64,000 nt of DNA from Pedobacter sp. WC2423. GTDB taxonomy: Bacteria > Bacteroidota > Bacteroidia > Sphingobacteriales > Sphingobacteriaceae. The position numbers were made by a program, and so were the translations under genes. Below the pieces are notes generated by a model that had not been told where the DNA came from, did no database searches, and saw nothing but the letters and a program-made list of their open reading frames with translations. Positions 60,145 through 64,000 of the stretch are shown here, in pieces; position 1 is the first letter of the stretch, and every line of letters begins with the position of its first letter. Location: contig NZ_CP162005.1 in NCBI RefSeq assembly GCF_040822065.1, forward strand, positions 1,302,001 through 1,366,000. The letters are read 5' to 3'.

Positions 60145-61167
60145 ATGAAAGCAATCGTATATAACGGAGCCTGGGATATCCAGCTCAAAGAAAGAGAAGA
60201 ACCAGTAATCACAGCAGCTGATGAAGTTATCGTCGAAATCAAAGCGACTGGTATTTGCGGAACAGACCTGAGTATTATTTCTGGTGAATACAATGCAAGT
60301 CCGCGGGTAATTATCGGTCATGAATCCGCAGGGATTATTGTAGCCAAAGGTAGCGGTGTCGAAACCTGCAGCGTAGGACAGCGCGTTATCATTGATCCAA
60401 CCTTTTATTGCGGTTACTGCGAGAACTGCCGTAAAGGCCTTCGCAATCACTGTCTGTTGAAGTCAAGTACAGAGGCAGGTGTTTCTATCGATGGTACTTT
60501 TACCAAATATTTTAAAACTACCAAACAGTTTATTTATCCACTAAACGATAACATTCCTTTTGAGCAGGGCGCAATGTCCGAACCTCTCAGCTGCGTACTT
60601 ACCGCCGTAAAAAAACTGGCAGTAACCCCTTATATGCGTACAGCAATTTTGGGTGGCGGGCCAATTGGTTTGCTGTTTTACATGGCATTAACCCAGCATG
60701 GTATACAAGAAGGTGTAGTTTACGAAGCTTCACGTGACCGGATTAAACTCATCGAAGAGAATAACGTGCTGTCTAAAAACTGGAAGATAGAGCCTTCGTT
60801 TATCCCGCAAAAGAATCAATATGATCTGATTATTGACACCACAGGTTCATTACTGGAAAAATCAATGCAATCCATAGCAGACGGGGGTAAAATCTGTATG
60901 ATGGGCTTACGCAATAACCAGCAGACTATTAATGCAAGAGAAATCGCCGACCGCAGTATCTCAATTATAGGTTCTATCGATTCCATGGATACTTTCAGAC
61001 ATGCCGTAGACCTGATCAATAAAGGTAGTTTAGGTTTGGAAAAAATCATTACCAACGAATATGGTTTAGATGACTTCACATCGGCGATCAAAGATTTAGG
61101 TTGTGACATGGATACCAAAGTAAGAAGTAATCATATTTCCAGTCTTAAATCTGTAATCAGAATTTAA
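60145..61167 (+). CDS. Zinc-dependent alcohol dehydrogenase (MDR family)
   Basis: A 340-residue medium-chain dehydrogenase. The catalytic zinc ligands are Cys in TGICGTDLSIISGEYN (about 39) and His in IGHESAGIIVAKGSGVE (about 60). The structural zinc cysteines lie in DPTFYCGYCENCRKGLRNHC (about 90-110). The NAD(P) fold is AILGGGPIGLLFYM (about 170-183). It resembles the threonine/sorbitol dehydrogenase branch, acting on polyols, amino alcohols or related cyclitols. It starts 1 nt after the aminotransferase stop and is 18 nt before the HAD gene. The oxidised substrate would then be a good amino acceptor for the aminotransferase. Confidence 0.9.
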   Translation: MKAIVYNGAWDIQLKEREEPVITAADEVIVEIKATGICGTDLSIISGEYNASPRVIIGHESAGIIVAKGSGVETCSVGQRVIIDPTFYCGYCENCRKGLRNHCLLKSSTEAGVSIDGTFTKYFKTTKQFIYPLNDNIPFEQGAMSEPLSCVLTAVKKLAVTPYMRTAILGGGPIGLLFYMALTQHGIQEGVVYEASRDRIKLIEENNVLSKNWKIEPSFIPQKNQYDLIIDTTGSLLEKSMQSIADGGKICMMGLRNNQQTINAREIADRSISIIGSIDSMDTFRHAVDLINKGSLGLEKIITNEYGLDDFTSAIKDLGCDMDTKVRSNHISSLKSVIRI

Positions 61168-61185
61168 CAACATTAAAAACTAACC

Positions 61186-61851
61186 ATGAGATACATCATA
61201 TTTGATATAGACGGAACATTGACAGACACTACTCAGGTAGATGATCATTGTTTTACACAAGCCTTAGAAGAAACTTTTGGTTTCCGTGGCTTTGAAACAG
61301 ATTACGGGCATTATGAGAACACAACAGATTCTGGTATTATCCATCAGCTGTTTATGGAACGCGATCAGCGTACCTATACAGAAGCAGAAAGAGATCTTTT
61401 TATTCAGAATTTCTTAGTTTTATTGAAAGATGCACATACAGAACGTAATGAATGTATGAAAGAAATACCTAAAGCAGGTAGAATACTTCAGGCCTTATGC
61501 GCTCAGGAAGGCATTAGTGTTGGTCTGGCTACTGGTGGCTGGAGAGAGTCTGCTTTATTTAAATTGAGCTGTGCAGGGATTACCACAGCTGGTTGTGCTG
61601 CTGCCTCATTTGCACAAGACGCAAGAGCGAGACGTGACATTATAGGTAATACCATTTTGCAAATGAACAACTTACACCGGATAGATATGCCATTGTCAGA
61701 AATCATCTATGTAGGTGATGGCAAATGGGATTACCAGGCGACACAACAATTAGGTATACAATTTATAGGAATCGATAACAAAAAGTTAGAAGATCTTGCT
61801 GATATTGTAAAGATTGCAGATTACGACGAATTACAACTGCACCTGGTATAA
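61186..61851 (+). CDS. HAD-superfamily phosphatase
   Basis: A 221-residue haloacid-dehalogenase-fold hydrolase. Motif I is IIFDIDGTLTDTT with nucleophile Asp7 and acid Asp9. A helical C1 cap covers about 18-85. Motif II is GLATGGWRESA, the motif III lysine/arginine region is DARARRDIIGN, and motif IV is IYVGDGKWDYQATQQLG (about 180). It resembles phosphoglycolate/beta-phosphoglucomutase-like members rather than phosphonoacetaldehyde hydrolase, whose nucleophile motif differs. It probably dephosphorylates a small phosphorylated metabolite produced or used by the two upstream enzymes. Confidence 0.9.
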   Translation: MRYIIFDIDGTLTDTTQVDDHCFTQALEETFGFRGFETDYGHYENTTDSGIIHQLFMERDQRTYTEAERDLFIQNFLVLLKDAHTERNECMKEIPKAGRILQALCAQEGISVGLATGGWRESALFKLSCAGITTAGCAAASFAQDARARRDIIGNTILQMNNLHRIDMPLSEIIYVGDGKWDYQATQQLGIQFIGIDNKKLEDLADIVKIADYDELQLHLV

Positions 61852-61871
61852 AAAATAAAACTTAACATCAG

Positions 61872-61908
61872 GACAGGGCATTGGATTTTAATCCAATGCC
61901 CTGTCTTT
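61872..61908 (+). terminator. Terminator-like hairpin between the HAD and MFS genes
   Basis: 16-bp perfect arms (61872-61887 and 61890-61905, separated by TT) with GC-rich GACAGGGCATTGG, followed by TTTAAAC. It may reduce transcription of the MFS gene relative to the upstream three. Confidence 0.7.
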
Positions 61909-61923
61909 AAACATAAATGATCT

Positions 61924-63069
61924 ATGCCCTTATCTATTGATAAAAAACGTTCTCATCGTATTGCAACCAGTATCTTCTTTTTTATAGCCGGACTTACTTA
62001 TTCCAGCTGGGCATGCCGCATTCATGATATTAAATCTTTCTATACTTTGAGTGATGGAGAGCTGGGAAGCGTGTTATTCGCATTACCAGTAGGTTTGATG
62101 ATCAGCTTACCGATATCCGGATGGATGGTCACCAAATTCACAAGCCGGAAAGTATTGATTGCCGCAGGTTTGCTGTTTCCTTTCGTGTTATGTGTCATCG
62201 GATTGACTTCCCATATCTGGCAATTGGTTATAGTGCTGTTTTTCTTTGGATTTTTAAATAACGTGTTTGAAATCGCTATGAACACACAAGCTGTGGGAAT
62301 AGAAGAGTTGTATAAAAGGTCAATTATGGCTTCTTTCCATGGATTATGGAGTTTGGCAGGCTTTACTGGTGTCGCTATCGGTACCTTGGCTATTGCTATG
62401 AAATGGCCTTTCTGGATGCATTTTGTATTGGTTGGCGCACTTTGCTGGATCCTGGTCTTTTATTCCTGGCGTTATTTATTACCAGAAGACGGGGCTTCAG
62501 AATCACAACCCTTATTTGCGAAGCCTGACAGTAACATTTTGAAGCTGGGCCTTATTGCTTTTGCCAGTCTGATTACTGAAGGTACTATGTTCGATTGGAG
62601 CGGTGTATATTTCAAAACAGTTGTTACAGTTCCCGAAGCCTTAACCACCATGGGATCTATCGCATTTATGGCAACAATGGCAGGTGGCCGTTTTGCAGCA
62701 GATAAATTTGTAACCCGGTTTGGAATCAGTAAAATCTTACAATGCAGCGGAATCATCAGCACAACGGGGCTATTACTGGCAGTGATGTTTCCAAATATCT
62801 ACACCGCTACTCTAGGTTTTTTAATGGTAGGAATTGGTGTATCCTCTGTAGTACCCCTGGTATTAGCACTAGCCGGAAAGTCTAAGACTATGGCACCCGG
62901 AATGGCAATCGCAGCAGTCTCTACAGTTGGATTTTTAGGCTTTTTAATCGGCCCGCCAATGATAGGGTTTATTGCACAGGCAACGAACCTTCGCTGGTCA
63001 TTCTTATTGATTGCCATACTTGGATTCGGAACGACATTATTAGCTTCTCAGATTAAAAAAATGATTTAA
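61924..63069 (+). CDS. MFS transporter (YbjJ-like)
   Basis: A 381-residue inner-membrane transporter with twelve predicted helices. FIAGLTYSSWACRIHDIKSFY, LGSVLFALPVGLMISLPISGWMVTKFTSRKV and FGFLNNVFEIAMNTQAVGIEE follow the YbjJ-type pattern. EGTMFDWSGVYFKT in helix 7 is typical, and the end GLLIGP-like motif is GFLIGPPMIGFIAQ. The direction of transport is unknown; an exporter or an importer of the operon's substrate or product would fit. It lies 72 nt after the HAD gene across a strong hairpin. Confidence 0.88.
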   Translation: MPLSIDKKRSHRIATSIFFFIAGLTYSSWACRIHDIKSFYTLSDGELGSVLFALPVGLMISLPISGWMVTKFTSRKVLIAAGLLFPFVLCVIGLTSHIWQLVIVLFFFGFLNNVFEIAMNTQAVGIEELYKRSIMASFHGLWSLAGFTGVAIGTLAIAMKWPFWMHFVLVGALCWILVFYSWRYLLPEDGASESQPLFAKPDSNILKLGLIAFASLITEGTMFDWSGVYFKTVVTVPEALTTMGSIAFMATMAGGRFAADKFVTRFGISKILQCSGIISTTGLLLAVMFPNIYTATLGFLMVGIGVSSVVPLVLALAGKSKTMAPGMAIAAVSTVGFLGFLIGPPMIGFIAQATNLRWSFLLIAILGFGTTLLASQIKKMI

Positions 63070-63327
63070 AACAACTCACACAACACACTGTAAATCAACT
63101 ACTAAAATAAACCATACACATCTTTTAAGGGCTTTAAACGACAACCTCTATGAATTCATCCTCAATAGGAAAGGGGAGAGCTACAGCCCTTATTTTGGTT
63201 CTGAAATTAACGTCTACTGCAAAAATTAATGGTTTTACCCACCCGAATAATTGCGACTTAAACGTTGTAAATTTTCATTTAATTACATTAAATTTAAGTA
63301 AGTGTAAACCAAATAATAAATTAACGT
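63070..63327. other. Intergenic region before the TonB-dependent receptor
   Basis: Nothing clearly recognisable. An ORF in this stretch running into the receptor in another frame is judged a shadow. Presumably contains the receptor promoter, but no exact TAnnTTTG was found. Confidence 0.4.
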
Positions 63328-64000
63328 ATGATGAGAAGATTTACAAAACCAGTATTCTTGCTTTTAATGCTCTGTATCACAGTAATCTGTGTTCAGGCAC
63401 AAAGCATTATAATCAGCGGATCAGTAACTGATAAGCTCAGCAAAGAACCTGTCCCTGGTGCAGGCATTACCGTTAAAGGAAAAACAGTTGGTACGACTAC
63501 AAATCAGAGCGGGAAATATGCATTCACTACCACACAAAAAGCACCTTTTATTCTGGTCATTTCTTTTCTTGGTTATACCTCCGTTGAAAAATTGATTACC
63601 GGAAATACAGCTGATCTGAATATAGAATTGGAACAAGAAGGTATTCTTGGACAAGAGGTCGTTATTTCAGCCTCCAGAACTCCTGAAAGAATATTAGAAT
63701 CTCCAGTGTCTATAGAAAGGATGGGAAGTAGTACAATCAAAGAACAAGCCGCTCCATCTTTTTACGATGCGCTGAATAATATGAAGGGAGTTGAAGTGAG
63801 TACACAGAGTTTAACTTTCAAATCGATCAACACCAGAGGCTTTAATTCAAATGGAAATACCCGGTTCAACCAATTTGTCGACGGGATGGATAACCAGGCT
63901 CCAGGGCTTAATTTTGCAGTAGGTAATATCGTTGGGATTAATGATCTGGATGTCGACAATGTAGAATTGTTGCCTGGTGCATCATCAGCGCTTTATGGTG
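63328..64000 (+). CDS. TonB-dependent receptor with CarboxypepD_reg-like domain (3' end outside the window)
   Basis: The frame runs from the ATG at 63328 to the window end without a stop, 224 codons visible. The signal peptide is MMRRFTKPVFLLLMLCITVI with cleavage after VQA. A carboxypeptidase regulatory-like beta-sandwich follows (SGSVTDKLSKEPVPGAGITV, about 33-52, through YAFTTTQ). The plug then starts (VVISASRTPERILESPVSIE, about 112), with FDA-type DALNNMKGVEVSTQ and VDNVELLPGASSALYG at the edge. The TonB box is not seen because the family places it near the plug start. It is not followed by SusD in the visible part. It may serve uptake for the adjacent operon, but that is only positional. 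Confidence 0.9.
   Translation, partial: MMRRFTKPVFLLLMLCITVICVQAQSIIISGSVTDKLSKEPVPGAGITVKGKTVGTTTNQSGKYAFTTTQKAPFILVISFLGYTSVEKLITGNTADLNIELEQEGILGQEVVISASRTPERILESPVSIERMGSSTIKEQAAPSFYDALNNMKGVEVSTQSLTFKSINTRGFNSNGNTRFNQFVDGMDNQAPGLNFAVGNIVGINDLDVDNVELLPGASSALYG

Noticed and set aside
61186..61851. HAD protein as phosphonoacetaldehyde hydrolase (PhnX), which with the aminotransferase would give a phosphonate pathway
   Set aside because: The nucleophile motif FDIDGTLTDT lacks the DWAGT-type sequence of PhnX.
63150..63431. ORF before and into the TonB-dependent receptor
   Set aside because: Its composition is that of intergenic DNA and it overlaps the receptor's signal peptide in another frame.
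1..64000. tRNA genes, CRISPR arrays, transposases, prophage
   Set aside because: Looked for on both strands by eye; no cloverleaf T-loop pattern, regularly spaced repeats or transposase motifs were found.

Overview
The window reads as chromosomal DNA of a Bacteroidota bacterium, most likely a Sphingobacteriaceae member such as Pedobacter. This is inferred from gene families and style, not from a marker gene. Supporting signs are low GC, TonB-dependent receptors (one with an N-terminal CarboxypepD_reg domain), a near-absence of Shine-Dalgarno sequences, and many promoters with the Bacteroidota -7 element TAnnTTTG. I see no tRNA, rRNA, CRISPR array, transposase or prophage.

Layout. 1-5.2 kb is an accessory stretch: a 5'-truncated TPR protein, an apparent SMI1/KNR4 remnant, a WGR-DUF4240 protein, a KYDDASWHYGG-type protein, an alpha/beta hydrolase, small hypotheticals, and a repeat-rich gene-poor block (4391-4933) with a 50-nt palindrome, short tandem repeats and a 55-codon ORF ending at a hairpin. 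5.2-13.4 kb holds a GmhB-like phosphatase, an Fsa-type transaldolase, the SRP RNA gene (minus strand, with its own promoter and U-tract) and gltBD. 13.5-21 kb has a lipoprotein, a SpoU methyltransferase, galK divergent from a galM/FMN-reductase/DsbA/PAP2 operon, and a TonB-dependent receptor. 21-28.8 kb has pirin with a degenerate receiver-like protein, YtxH and DoxX proteins, a GH63-like glucosidase and proBA. 29-40.5 kb has mqo, an LpxL-type acyltransferase, an Lrp regulator, an RpoD-like sigma paralogue with a hypothetical partner, MscS, a Bcr/CflA exporter, a nucleoside phosphorylase, YigZ, an EamA transporter, ribD and prmC. 40.5-51.5 kb has xerD, aroQ, a GT2 glycosyltransferase, WbqC, corA and mgtE in tandem, ohr, a FUSC protein and a TetA-like exporter.

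The most interesting part is 52.4-63 kb. A minus-strand operon of five tightly packed genes encodes an ethanolamine-type permease, a glutamine-synthetase-like ligase, an iron alcohol dehydrogenase, a class-I amidotransferase hydrolase and an aldehyde dehydrogenase. Together these form a plausible gamma-glutamylation route that would turn ethanolamine (or a similar amino alcohol) into glycine (or the matching amino acid) without a microcompartment. Across a 589-bp divergent region lies a plus-strand operon of a class III aminotransferase, a zinc alcohol dehydrogenase, a HAD phosphatase and an MFS transporter. It is followed by a TonB-dependent receptor cut off by the window end. The substrate of this second operon cannot be told from the sequence.

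Starts were moved downstream of the longest open frame where an ATG, a signal peptide, a family N-terminus or a promoter element made the longer version unlikely. Product names rest on reading motifs by eye; no database search was possible.
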